The notes: generated by a model from the letters alone, not told the origin. A DNA stretch of 27,912 bases from DASPLX01 sp035627375 (GCA_035627375.1 DASPLX010000023.1:1-27912), one strand, 5' to 3'; shown: positions 1 through 7,137, counted from the stretch's first letter. Numbers and translations are program-made.

Positions 1-86
1 GTCATCGGGCCATGACCAAATTGTTCAAGCAGTTCTGCGGGAATGGCCGGCAGGTCTGCCGGCTTGGTTCTTGGTTTTCGTGGCAT
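1..86 (-). CDS. IS256-family transposase, N-terminal fragment (cut by window edge)
   Basis: Only the first 28 or so codons lie in the window. They read MPRKPRTKPADLPAIPAELL and continue EQFGHGPM. This matches the N-terminal leader that I know from IS256-type (mutator-like DDE) transposases of proteobacteria, where a GPM(T/S)AEA segment normally follows. The start at 86 is set by a strong AGGAGG ribosome binding site about 7 bases upstream (around 91-98). The catalytic DDE part is outside the window, so whether the transposase is intact cannot be judged. The assignment rests on recognising a short segment and is inference. Confidence 0.72.
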   Translation of the reverse strand, partial: MPRKPRTKPADLPAIPAELLEQFGHGPM

Positions 87-125
87 ACATCCTCCTTGCG
101 AGCATGATATGCCTTGAACACGAAA
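1..125 (-). mobile_element. Left-edge IS256-type insertion sequence (partial)
   Basis: The transposase start at 86 is followed, outward from its start codon, by about 40 bases of non-coding sequence (87-125) that end at the stop codon of a truncated-looking gene. This layout fits the 5' end of an insertion sequence: short leader, ribosome site, transposase. The exact terminal inverted repeat cannot be placed, because the partner end lies outside the window. The right boundary at about 125 is therefore approximate, and a few bases of the stop codon at 126-128 may come from the element. Confidence 0.5.
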
Positions 126-479
126 TTACTGATACTCCCCGTTGGCGATGTCGTTCATCGCCGTCTTAATGCTCTCCCAGTATTGCGATAAGTCATTTCC
201 GGTTTTTATCAGTTCTATTTGGTACTCGTTATTTGCAGATCCATAATCAGGATGATCAGGATATGAGGAATCATATCTTCCTATGGTCGTAATGATATTT
301 CCGAATCCGCCTCCTGAACCACTCTGCGCTTGCGAAAAGTCCCCTGCTGGAACGCTGCTTGGGAGACCGCCTGCCCATCCGCTAGCCGCCCACTGCACGC
401 CTGTGGAGTCGGTATAGATAATGAATTTATGATAATGCCCAAAGCCGATTTTTCTATATCCGACTTCAATTTTTTCCAT
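126..479 (-). CDS. Toxin-domain-like small protein, probably C-terminally truncated by the IS
   Basis: The protein has 117 residues when started at MEKIEVGYRK. That start has a GGAGAG ribosome site 6 bases upstream; an upstream in-frame ATG at 491 overlaps the previous stop by one base. The opening (IEVGYRKIGFGHYHKFIIYTDSTG) resembles a small domain family I recall from Rhs, filamentous-haemagglutinin and other polymorphic secreted proteins. In that family an H-x-(F/Y)-I-(I/V)-Y-T-D-S-x-G segment is followed by a Gly/Ser-rich loop, a G-x-I-x-T-x-x-G-x-Y segment and a WESI..AMN.I helix. Such proteins usually continue with an N-S-N motif and a C-terminal helix. Here the frame stops right after that helix, next to the IS256-type element. 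I infer that the element cut the gene. No signal peptide is visible. The function is unknown. Confidence 0.6.
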   Translation of the reverse strand: MEKIEVGYRKIGFGHYHKFIIYTDSTGVQWAASGWAGGLPSSVPAGDFSQAQSGSGGGFGNIITTIGRYDSSYPDHPDYGSANNEYQIELIKTGNDLSQYWESIKTAMNDIANGEYQ

Positions 480-490
480 AACTCTCTCCA

Positions 491-937
491 TTAATAAATT
501 ACTCTCATATATTTGCCGCTAATATAAGAAACACGTTCATCTTTGAATCCGAGAATGATGCTTATTTCAACTTCATATGGAAGAAATAATAGCCATGGCT
601 TTTTTATGTACCCACCATGAATAACGATTTTTTCGCAGTCCTGGCAGGCATTGAGTGTCATTTCTTTTTCTATCACTACAAAGCCTTCCGACTTTAATTT
701 TTCAAAAGCCAGCGCCTTATCCATCCCTACTGGGATGTACTTTTTCACTATTGAATCAACAATGGTAGGCGTTACGCGTGCTGAAGGTTTTGGTAAGGAA
801 AGAATCTCGCTAATTAGCCCATCTGCGCTCATGGCTTTGTCGTGATGAAGTAAAGTGAAAAAGAGCAAAAGAATAAAAATTCCAATCCGAAGCCAAGAGA
901 GGCATATGTTAGAGGTGTTCTGATATTTCTTTCCCAT
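491..937 (-). CDS. Small secreted or membrane-anchored protein of unknown function
   Basis: The likely product is 148 residues starting at MGKKYQNTSNICLSW. A hydrophobic stretch (roughly residues 13-28, SWLRIGIFILLLFFTLL) followed by HHDKAMSADG looks like a signal peptide or N-terminal anchor, with a possible cleavage site after AMSA. The mature part has a YIPVGMDKALAFEKLKSEGF segment, a pattern seen in small periplasmic proteins that pair with the toxin-like family encoded downstream, and a C-Q-D-C pair. An in-frame ATG at 1015 and a longer open frame up to 1204 exist. The part above 1015 overlaps another small gene and reads as out-of-frame sequence, so I reject it. There is no convincing ribosome site for either start. 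The stop overlaps the upstream ATG of the next gene by one base, which suggests co-transcription. The region is visibly AT-richer than its surroundings, a sign of transfer. Confidence 0.6.
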   Translation of the reverse strand: MGKKYQNTSNICLSWLRIGIFILLLFFTLLHHDKAMSADGLISEILSLPKPSARVTPTIVDSIVKKYIPVGMDKALAFEKLKSEGFVVIEKEMTLNACQDCEKIVIHGGYIKKPWLLFLPYEVEISIILGFKDERVSYISGKYMRVIY

Positions 938-1044
938 GTGTAGTGAATCTATTTCATTGCAACAGTAAATGGAGCATCGAACATCTAATCGAAACGTCGA
1001 TGCCGTCTGTCTCATGATGGAAATCTCTTTCTCGATGCGCCACT

Positions 1045-1245
1045 TCACTTCGTCCCGGTAATCAACGGAACAAAGTAAAGATGCCCTATGAAATGATCCG
1101 CGACATAAAGCGCCGCCACGAAGAGCGCCACCCACCCGATCCGTTTGTGTCCCCCGGGCTGATGCGCGCCGACCGCCGCTCTGGCGAATGTCAGAATGAT
1201 CCATATGCTCAATAGAGGAATCCAGGCCATTTTTGCGTGTACCAT
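1045..1245 (-). CDS. Small two-helix membrane protein
   Basis: The frame encodes 66 residues (MVHAKMAWIPLLSIWIILTF onward), or 61 if started at the internal ATG at 1230. Two hydrophobic segments, about residues 7-25 and 36-60, are separated by a basic loop with H-Q-P-G-G-H-K-R, and the protein ends LYFVPLITGTK. The clean pattern of two membrane spans with a positive loop makes a real protein more likely than a chance frame. Neither start has a good ribosome binding site. Its base composition is closer to the chromosome than to the AT-rich genes that follow. I do not recognise the family. It lies upstream of and in the same direction as the two accessory genes, but the roughly 107-base gap to the next start leaves co-transcription uncertain. 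Confidence 0.5.
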   Translation of the reverse strand: MVHAKMAWIPLLSIWIILTFARAAVGAHQPGGHKRIGWVALFVAALYVADHFIGHLYFVPLITGTK

Positions 1246-1485
1246 GCTGCGATTGTGAGTCTGAGCTTTTCGTTCAAGCCAACGCGGTGGCGTCGTTGCT
1301 GTCAGCCTTCAATTCGTATTTCTTTCGATTCACAAGAGGAGCTCCGACGGCGTCGCTATCGGTGTGCTCTTCGTTGATGGAGGCGAGCAGGGGTTATGGT
1401 CATTCTTTCAACTTGTCGAGTCGATAACAATTAGTAGAGCCGACATTGACATTAATTTTTCTGGCGAAGCGTTGAGAATAAGTAA
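1246..1485. other. Non-coding stretch between small membrane gene and htpG terminator
   Basis: I see no convincing gene here. A 64-codon plus-strand frame and a roughly 39-codon minus-strand frame without a usable start are both present; neither has a ribosome site or a recognisable product. The stretch should hold the promoter of the minus-strand small genes, but no strong -35/-10 pair stands out. Confidence 0.4.
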
Positions 1486-1516
1486 ACAAAAAAAGGCTGC
1501 CTGAATCGGCAGCCTT
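1486..1516 (-). terminator. Intrinsic terminator of htpG
   Basis: A perfect 9-bp stem (AAGGCTGCC at 1493-1501 with GGCAGCCTT at 1508-1516) encloses a 6-base loop. On the minus strand it is followed by a run of seven to eight T residues ending near 1487. It begins 22 bases after the htpG stop codon. Confidence 0.93.
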
Positions 1517-1537
1517 CTCTTGTCGATCGGCGTCGCG

Positions 1538-3451
1538 TTATTTCGCGGCCATGTCCAGCAACATCTGGTTCAAGCGCTTCACGAATCCCGCCGGATCGGA
1601 CAGCGTGCCGCCTTCGGCCAGCATCGCCTGGTCGAACAGGATGTTGGACCAGTCGTCGAACTTCGCTTCCTCGTACTTCAAGCGCTGCACGAGCGGGTGG
1701 TCCGGGTTGATCTCGAGGATCGGCTTGGCGTCCGGCGCCTTCTGGCCGGCGGCCTTGAGCATGCGCATCAGGTTGCTGGACATGCCGTGTTCCTCGGCCA
1801 CCAGGCAGGCCGGCGAATCGGTCAGGCGGAAAGTGACGCGCACGTCCTTCGCCTTGTCTTCCAGCGACTTCTTCATCTTCTCGACCAGGTCCTTGTAGGA
1901 GGCCTCGGTTTCCTCGTGCTGCTTCTTCTCGGCTTCGTCTTCCAGCTTGCCGAGGTCGAGATCGCCCTTGGCCACCGAGACCAGTTCCTTGCCTTCGAAA
2001 TCATGCAGGAAGGACAGCATCCATTCGTCGACGCGGTCGGTCAGCAGCAGCACTTCGACGCCTTTCTTGCGGAAGATCTCGAGATGCGGGCTGTTCTTGG
2101 CGGCGGCGTAGGAATCGGCCGTGAGGTAGTAGATCTTGTCCTGGCCTTCCTTGGCGCGGCCGAGATAATCGGCGAACGACACCGTCTGCGCATCGCTGTC
2201 GTGATGGGTCGAGGCGAAGCGCAGCAGCTTGGCGATGCGCTCCTTGTTGCCCATGTCTTCGCCGATGCCTTCCTTGAGCACCTGGCCGAATTCGGTCCAG
2301 AACTTGGCGTACTTGTCCTTCTGCGCTTGGTCTTCGCTGTTGGCGAGCTCTTCCAGCAGGCCGAGCACGCGCTTGGTCGAGCCTTCGCGGATGGCGCGCA
2401 CGTCGCGCGACTCCTGCAGGATTTCGCGCGAGACGTTGAGCGGCAGGTCGTTGGAGTCGATCACGCCCTTGACGAAACGCAGGTAGACCGGCATCAGCTG
2501 TTCGGCATCGTCCATGATGAAGACGCGCTTGACGTAGAGCTTGATGCCGCCGCGCTTGTTGCGGTCCCACAGGTCGAACGGGGCGCGCGCCGGGATATAG
2601 AGCAGCTGGGTGTATTCGCTGCGGCCTTCGACGCGGTTGTGGGTATAGGCGAGCGGCGCTTCGAAATCATGGGCGACGTGCTTGTAGAACTCTTCGTACT
2701 GCTCCGGCGTGATGTCGGACTTGCTGCGGGTCCACAAGGCGCTGGCCTGGTTGACGGTCTCGAAGTCGTCCTTCACGACCATCGCTTTCTTTTCCTCGTC
2801 CCATTCTTCCTTGTGCATCAGGATGGGCAGTTGGATGTGGTCGGAATACTTGCGGATGATGGTCTTGAGCTTCCACGGCGACAGCAGTTCGTCCTCGCCT
2901 TCGCGCAGGTGCAGGATGATGTCGGTGCCGCGGCCGGGCTTGTCGATGTTCTCGATCGAGAAGTCGCCTTCGCCGCCCGATTCCCAGCGCACGGCCTGGT
3001 CGGCCGGCAAGCCGGCGCGGCGCGTTTCGACCGTGATCTTGTCGGCGACGATGAAGCCGGAATAGAAGCCGACGCCGAACTGGCCGATCAGGGCCGCGTC
3101 CTTCTGCTGGTCGCCGGATAGCTTGGAGAAGAATTCCTTGGTGCCGGACTTGGCGATCGTGCCGAGATGGGCGATGGCTTCGTCGCGGCTCATGCCGATG
3201 CCGTTGTCCGAGATCGTGATGGTGCGCGCTTCCTTGTCGAACGTGATCTTGATCTTGAGCTCGGGGTCGCTCTCATACAGGCCGGCGTTGTTGATCGCTT
3301 CGAAGCGCAGCTTGTCGGCGGCGTCGGAAGCGTTCGAAATCAACTCGCGCAGGAAGATCTCCTTGTTCGAATACAAGGAGTGGATCATGAGATGCAGCAG
3401 TTGCTTGACTTCGGCTTGGAAGCCCATCGTTTGCTTTTCGGATACGACCAT
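1538..3451 (-). CDS. htpG: Chaperone HtpG (Hsp90 family)
   Basis: This is the bacterial Hsp90 chaperone, a cytoplasmic homodimer that uses ATP to remodel partly folded clients during heat and other stress. The 637 residues match the usual length of about 620-640. The N-terminal GHKL ATPase is complete: the ELISNASDAADKLR helix carries the catalytic Glu (E36) and the Mg-binding Asn (N40), DNGIGM is at 82-87, GTIAKSGTKEF at about 97-107 and the IGQFGVGFYS lid motif at 122-131. The middle domain contains LNVSREILQ with the conserved Arg that contacts ATP, and the C-terminal dimerisation part is present. The start MVVSEKQTMGFQAE is supported by GAGG six bases upstream. The gene is monocistronic: its own heat-shock-type promoter lies about 120 bases upstream and an intrinsic terminator follows. 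No defects are seen. Confidence 0.98.
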   Translation of the reverse strand: MVVSEKQTMGFQAEVKQLLHLMIHSLYSNKEIFLRELISNASDAADKLRFEAINNAGLYESDPELKIKITFDKEARTITISDNGIGMSRDEAIAHLGTIAKSGTKEFFSKLSGDQQKDAALIGQFGVGFYSGFIVADKITVETRRAGLPADQAVRWESGGEGDFSIENIDKPGRGTDIILHLREGEDELLSPWKLKTIIRKYSDHIQLPILMHKEEWDEEKKAMVVKDDFETVNQASALWTRSKSDITPEQYEEFYKHVAHDFEAPLAYTHNRVEGRSEYTQLLYIPARAPFDLWDRNKRGGIKLYVKRVFIMDDAEQLMPVYLRFVKGVIDSNDLPLNVSREILQESRDVRAIREGSTKRVLGLLEELANSEDQAQKDKYAKFWTEFGQVLKEGIGEDMGNKERIAKLLRFASTHHDSDAQTVSFADYLGRAKEGQDKIYYLTADSYAAAKNSPHLEIFRKKGVEVLLLTDRVDEWMLSFLHDFEGKELVSVAKGDLDLGKLEDEAEKKQHEETEASYKDLVEKMKKSLEDKAKDVRVTFRLTDSPACLVAEEHGMSSNLMRMLKAAGQKAPDAKPILEINPDHPLVQRLKYEEAKFDDWSNILFDQAMLAEGGTLSDPAGFVKRLNQMLLDMAAK

Positions 3452-3571
3452 GAGTTGCCTCTTTTAGCTTGGAAGTGGTTGGGTTTTCGTGGATTTCGAA
3501 CCGCGGCGGCGTTTGCGTTTGTGCGTTGCATCAAACGCTTGGGCCTCCGCAATTCAAGTGATTTTTCGGCA

Positions 3572-3599
3572 ATATGGGGCGCTGCCGACGGATTTCAAG
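3572..3599 (-). promoter_or_regulatory. Sigma-32 (heat-shock) promoter of htpG
   Basis: Read on the minus strand, CTTGAAA (3593-3599) is followed after 13 bases by CCCCATAT (3572-3579). These match the known RpoH consensus (CTTGAAA, 11-16 bases, CCCCATnT) at every defined position. The start site would fall near 3563-3566, giving a 5' leader of about 110 bases before the htpG start at 3451. The position and direction fit htpG, a classical RpoH-regulon member. Confidence 0.92.
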
Positions 3600-3601
3600 A
3601 G

Positions 3602-3622
3602 CGGCCGGAAACATTCCGGCCG
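3602..3622 (-). terminator. GC-rich hairpin downstream of the MocR gene (possible terminator)
   Basis: CGGCCGGAA (3602-3610) and TTCCGGCCG (3614-3622) form a perfect 9-bp stem with a 3-base loop, 28 bases after the MocR stop codon. On the minus strand it is followed by CTCTTG and not by a T run, so intrinsic termination would be weak. It directly abuts the -35 element of the htpG promoter and could help insulate it. Confidence 0.4.
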
Positions 3623-3636
3623 GTGGCTCCGAGGCG

Positions 3637-3664
3637 TAGCCGGCCGCACCTAGCCGGCCGCACC
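3637..3664. repeat. 14-bp tandem duplication at the MocR stop codon
   Basis: TAGCCGGCCGCACC occurs twice without a gap, at 3637-3650 and 3651-3664. The second copy carries the last codons and stop of the MocR gene (Gly-Ala-Ala-Gly-stop on the minus strand); the first lies just outside the gene. It looks like a small replication-slippage duplication with no effect on the frame. Confidence 0.8.
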
Positions 3665-5128
3665 GATTTCCCGCTCGAGGAATTTCAGGACGCCGGCATC
3701 GCCGGTGGTCGCGACATTGAGCCGCATCCGGGTCGACGGCAACTGGGTGGGGGAGAACAGGCTGCCCGGTGCGAACAGAAAGCCGTGCTCCAAGCCTTTT
3801 TCGGTCAGGACATTGGTGTCGCAACCGGCATCGGCCCAGACGAACATGCCGGCCGGCGCGGCGATGTCGACTTTCAGGCCGACGCGCTCGATCTGCCGGA
3901 TCGCCTTATCGCGCACGCCATCGAGCTTGGCGCGCAGCCGGTCCACGTGCTTGCGGTAATGGCCTTCGGACAGGATCTTGTAGACCACGCGCTCGCCGAT
4001 CTCGGCCGTGGTCAGGGTCGACAGCATCTTGCGGTCCGACAACTGCACCGCCAGCTCGGGCGAGGTGGCGAGAAAGCCGACCCGCAGGTTGGCCGCCAGG
4101 GACTTGGAAAAGCCGGAGAGATAGATCACGCGGTTCAGCTGGTCGAGCGCGGCGATGCGCGTGGCCGGCTGGACCGCCGATCCGGGGTGCATGTCGCAAT
4201 AGATGTCGTCCTCGACGATGATGAAATCGTGCTCCTCGGCGATCTTCAAGACCTGGAACGCCTTGGCCGCCGACAGCGAGGTCGAGGTCGGATTGTGCAG
4301 CACGGAATTGATGACGAACAGCTTCGGCTTGTGCACGGCGGCCAGTTCGGCCAGCTTGGCGATGTCGGGGCCGTCCGGCAGGCGCGGAATGCCGACCACG
4401 TTCGCGCCGAGCAGGGAAAACGAGCCGAACATCAGGAACCAGGCCGGGTCGTCGACGAACACTGTGTCTCCGGGCCGCAGGAAATGGCGGGCGACAAGGT
4501 CGAGACCCTGCATCACGCCGGCCGTGGTGACGATCTGTTCCGGCGCGGCGGCGATTTCGAGTTCGGCCAGCTTCAGTTGCAATTGCTGGCGTAGCGGCAG
4601 GAAGCCTTGCGGCGTGCCGTATTGCAGAAGCAGGTTCTGGTTCTGGCGGCTGATGGTGCGCAAGCCGTTGGCGATCAGCTCGCCGTCCAGCCATTCGTTC
4701 GGCAGCAGGCCGGAGCCGGGCACTTTCTGCGCCGGATGCTGGCGGAACAGGTTGCGCACCAGCCAGACCGCATCGACGCGCTGGGCTTGCGGTTCCTGCT
4801 CTTCGCGCGGCCGGCGGCCGGGCGCCGTCATCGGCATCCGCTCCCGCACGTAAAAGCCGGAGCCGCGCCGCGACTCCAGGTAGCCCTTCGCCACCAGCCG
4901 ATCATAGGCTTCCACCACCGTGAAGCGCGAGACGCCATGGGTGTCGGCGAACAGCCTGATCGAAGGCATGCGCGCGCCGGTGCGCAGGAGCTTGTCTTCG
5001 ATGCGGGCCTCGATCGAGCGCACGATCTGCTCCACCAGCGATTCGCCGCTGTCGCGCGACAGCACCTGCGGCGCGACCAGCGTCAGGGTGGGGGAGGCGG
5101 CTTTGCGCAGATTGGCTGTATTGGTCAT
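3650..5128 (-). CDS. MocR-type regulator (GntR HTH + aminotransferase-like domain)
   Basis: The 492-residue protein has the MocR/GabR/PdxR architecture. Residues about 28-97 form a GntR-type winged helix (SLVEQIVRSIEARI, then MPSIRLFADTHGVSRFTVVE and ending RRGSGFYV). A linker leads to a fold-type I aminotransferase-like domain from about 140 to the end. The PLP lysine is K342 in SGFSKSLAANLRVG, and NSVLHNPTST and EDDIYCDMHPG are the expected Asn and Asp regions. In this family PLP or its adduct with an amino compound acts as the signal. The gene is divergent from the dehydratase/exporter cluster starting at 5234, and the 105-base gap holds direct repeats typical of MocR operators, so I infer control of that cluster. 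The ribosome site before the ATG at 5128 is weak. The ligand cannot be told from the sequence. Confidence 0.93.
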   Translation of the reverse strand: MTNTANLRKAASPTLTLVAPQVLSRDSGESLVEQIVRSIEARIEDKLLRTGARMPSIRLFADTHGVSRFTVVEAYDRLVAKGYLESRRGSGFYVRERMPMTAPGRRPREEQEPQAQRVDAVWLVRNLFRQHPAQKVPGSGLLPNEWLDGELIANGLRTISRQNQNLLLQYGTPQGFLPLRQQLQLKLAELEIAAAPEQIVTTAGVMQGLDLVARHFLRPGDTVFVDDPAWFLMFGSFSLLGANVVGIPRLPDGPDIAKLAELAAVHKPKLFVINSVLHNPTSTSLSAAKAFQVLKIAEEHDFIIVEDDIYCDMHPGSAVQPATRIAALDQLNRVIYLSGFSKSLAANLRVGFLATSPELAVQLSDRKMLSTLTTAEIGERVVYKILSEGHYRKHVDRLRAKLDGVRDKAIRQIERVGLKVDIAAPAGMFVWADAGCDTNVLTEKGLEHGFLFAPGSLFSPTQLPSTRMRLNVATTGDAGVLKFLEREIGAAG

Positions 5129-5198
5129 GTTGCCGTGACAGTCGATGGATTTATTTGGTGAACTGTATTGGTACTGTACAGGTTTTGTCGATTAGGAT
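5116..5198. promoter_or_regulatory. Candidate MocR operator repeats and divergent promoter
   Basis: The 10-mer CTGTATTGGT occurs at 5116-5125 and again at 5163-5172, 47 bases apart. The second copy runs into ACTGTACAG, so CTGTA recurs at 5174-5178, one helical turn on, and includes the perfect palindrome CTGTACAG (5174-5181). A weak -10-like TAGGAT lies at 5193-5198 in the plus direction, with TTGGTA (5168-5173) as a possible -35 at a long 19-base spacing. Direct repeats several helical turns apart are known for GabR and PdxR of the MocR family. The first repeat overlaps codons 2-5 of the MocR gene, which would allow autoregulation. Binding is inference. Confidence 0.55.
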
Positions 5199-5233
5199 AG
5201 TCCAACGTTCAGCAAACTTCAACTGGAGCCGGC

Positions 5234-5539
5234 ATGGTCACTTGTTATCTGCGCTATGTCATCGATCCGTACAAGCTAAAGGAATTCGAGCATTACGGCC
5301 GCCTGTGGATTCCGCTGGTCGAAAGGTTCGGCGGCAAGCATCACGGTTACTTCCTGCCGTCGGAGGGCGCGAACGACATTGCCTACGCCTTGTTCAGCTT
5401 TCCGAGCCTGGCCGGGTATGAGCAATACCGCACCGAGTCGATGCGGGATCCGGAATGCATCGCGGCGTTCCGGTACGCCGAAGACACCCGGTGCATCCGC
5501 AGTTACGAACGCAGCTTCCTGCGTCCGGTTTTTTTCTGA
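5234..5539 (+). CDS. NIPSNAP-family protein
   Basis: The 101-residue protein begins MVTCYLRYVIDPYKLKEFEH and has the features of the NIPSNAP family, a ferredoxin-like alpha/beta-barrel fold often found beside catabolic genes: Y-x-I-D-P-x-K/L near the N-terminus, an H-x-G-Y-F segment at about 37-41, and Y-E-x-Y-R with a final R-S-F-L-R-P-V. The biochemical role of bacterial members is poorly known; some act as small-molecule binding or monooxygenase-like accessory proteins. GGAG lies 8 bases before the ATG. It is the first gene after the candidate MocR operator, and the next gene starts 9 bases after its stop, so it probably heads the operon. Confidence 0.85.
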   Translation: MVTCYLRYVIDPYKLKEFEHYGRLWIPLVERFGGKHHGYFLPSEGANDIAYALFSFPSLAGYEQYRTESMRDPECIAAFRYAEDTRCIRSYERSFLRPVFF

Positions 5540-5548
5540 AAGATCGCC

Positions 5549-6526
5549 ATGACCCCTCAGCTTCCGACCCCCGAAGAACTCGAGTCCGCCGCCCGCATCG
5601 TTTACCAGGCCGTGCCGCCGACGCCGCAATATTCCTGGCCGCTGCTCAATGCCGCGCTCGGCACCGAGACCTGGATCAAGCACGAGAACCACACGCCGGT
5701 CGGCGCCTTCAAGGTGCGCGGCGGACTGGTGTACATGCATGAGCTTGCCCTGCGCGCCCCGCAGGCGAGCGGCGTCGTTTCCGCCACGCGCGGCAATCAC
5801 GGCCAGTCGATCGGTTTCGCCGCGCGCCGCCACGGCGTGCGGGCGACGATCGTGGTCCCGCACGGCAACAGCCGAGAGAAGAACGCCGCGATGCGCGCGC
5901 TCGGCGTCGAACTGATCGAGCATGGCAACGAGTTCCAGGAGAGCCGCGAACATGCGATCGCGCTGGCCGAGGCGCAGCGGCTGCACATGATTCCGTCCTT
6001 CCATCGCGATCTGGTGCGCGGTGTCGCCACCGGCTGGATGGAACTGTTCCGCGAGCGGCCCGATCTCGACGTCGTCTTCGTGCCGATCGGCCAGGGCTCC
6101 GGCATTTCCGCCGCCATCGCGGCGCGCCAGGCGCTGCGCCTCGAGACCAGGATCGTCGGCGTCGTCTCGGCGCACGCGCTGGCCTATAAGCTGTCTTTCG
6201 AGCAGGGCCGCAAGATCGAGTCGCCGGTGTCGACCGTGCTGGCGGACGGCATGGCGTGCCGCACGCCCGACGAAGAGTCGCTCGCGCTGGTGCAAAAGTA
6301 TGCCGACGAGGTGGTCGCCGTCACCGACGATGAAGTGGCGGCGGCGATGCGCCTGTATTTCCGCGCCACCCATAACGTCGCCGAGGGCGCCGGCGCGGCG
6401 GCGCTGGCAGCCGCGCTGCAGATGAAGGACAAGCTCGCCGGCCTGAAGATCGGCCTGCCGCTCACCGGCGGCAACGTCGACCAGGACATGTACGCCGGCG
6501 TCCTTTCCCGCAACGATTCTCGTTAA
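5549..6526 (+). CDS. PLP-dependent threonine/serine dehydratase-like enzyme
   Basis: The 325-residue protein belongs to fold-type II PLP enzymes (threonine dehydratase / serine racemase group). The PLP lysine is K55 in VGAFKVRGG, SATRGNHGQSIGFAAR at about 78-93 holds the substrate Asn-His region, and PIGQGSGISAA at about 178-188 is the phosphate-binding loop. That loop is unusual, since the common form is G-G-G-G-(L/M). Near the C-terminus LTGGNVD replaces the usual S-G-G-N. The length of about 325 lacks the C-terminal ACT regulatory domain of biosynthetic IlvA, so a catabolic enzyme is likely. It would convert a hydroxy amino acid (threonine, serine or a beta-hydroxy analogue) to a 2-oxo acid and ammonia through an enamine. 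The altered loops leave the true substrate open. The ribosome site is weak (AAAGA). The next gene starts 9 bases later. Confidence 0.88.
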   Translation: MTPQLPTPEELESAARIVYQAVPPTPQYSWPLLNAALGTETWIKHENHTPVGAFKVRGGLVYMHELALRAPQASGVVSATRGNHGQSIGFAARRHGVRATIVVPHGNSREKNAAMRALGVELIEHGNEFQESREHAIALAEAQRLHMIPSFHRDLVRGVATGWMELFRERPDLDVVFVPIGQGSGISAAIAARQALRLETRIVGVVSAHALAYKLSFEQGRKIESPVSTVLADGMACRTPDEESLALVQKYADEVVAVTDDEVAAAMRLYFRATHNVAEGAGAAALAAALQMKDKLAGLKIGLPLTGGNVDQDMYAGVLSRNDSR

Positions 6527-6535
6527 GGAGGAACC

Positions 6536-7126
6536 ATGGAAGCCTTGCTGCCGCTCGCCGTCTTTGCTTTCGTTTCATCCATCACTCCCGGCCCGAACAA
6601 CATCATGCTGACCTCGTCCGGCCTGCTGTTCGGCTTCGTCCGTTCGATTCCGCACATGCTCGGCATCACGAGCGGATTCGGCGTGCTGCTTGCCTTGTGC
6701 GCGGTCGGCGTCGGCAGCCTGGTCATGGCCGTGCCGGCCTCGCACATCGTCCTGAAGGCGGTCGGTTCCGCTTATCTGCTTTATCTCGCCTGGCAGATGC
6801 GGCGCATGGCGTTCACCCAGGATCGGCGGCACAATGCCAAGCCGATGTCCTTTCTCGGCGCGGCCGCCTTCCAGTTCGTCAATCCGAAGGCGTGGGTGAT
6901 GGCGGTGACCGGCGCCTCGGCCTTTCTGCCGATCGTGGAGCCGGCATGGCTGGCGATCGCCTTGCTGTGCCTGGTGTTCTGCGCGATCAACCTGCCGTGC
7001 GTCGGCGTCTGGGCCGGCGCCGGCGCGGCGCTGCGGCGCTATCTGTCGGAGCCGAGATGGCAACGCCTGTTCTGCGCTGTGATGGTGATCCTGACCGTCT
7101 ATTCGGCGGCGGCGATCTGGTGGTGA
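6536..7126 (+). CDS. LysE/RhtB-family amino-acid exporter (first copy)
   Basis: The 196-residue inner-membrane protein has about six hydrophobic segments. It carries the LysE/RhtB signature near the N-terminus (SSITPGPNNIMLTSSGLLFG, residues about 14-33) and the F-V-N-P-K-A-W segment at about 114-120. Family members export amino acids such as lysine, threonine, homoserine or cysteine by proton-coupled antiport. A strong AGGAGG lies 6 bases before the ATG. It sits 9 bases after the dehydratase gene and 11 bases before the cupin gene, clearly within one operon. The substrate is unknown; the dehydratase neighbour hints at a hydroxy amino acid or a related compound. Confidence 0.93.
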   Translation: MEALLPLAVFAFVSSITPGPNNIMLTSSGLLFGFVRSIPHMLGITSGFGVLLALCAVGVGSLVMAVPASHIVLKAVGSAYLLYLAWQMRRMAFTQDRRHNAKPMSFLGAAAFQFVNPKAWVMAVTGASAFLPIVEPAWLAIALLCLVFCAINLPCVGVWAGAGAALRRYLSEPRWQRLFCAVMVILTVYSAAAIWW

Positions 7127-7137
7127 AGGAGAGGCTC

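Noticed and set aside
1233..1427. 64-codon plus-strand frame in the gap before htpG
   Set aside because: Ser/Phe/Arg-rich with no ribosome site or domain; it lies opposite the start of a minus-strand small gene.
1520..3121. 533-codon plus-strand open frame opposite htpG
   Set aside because: It is the antisense shadow of htpG, rich in Leu/Val/Ala/Gln/His from GC-biased codons, with no ribosome site or recognisable domain.
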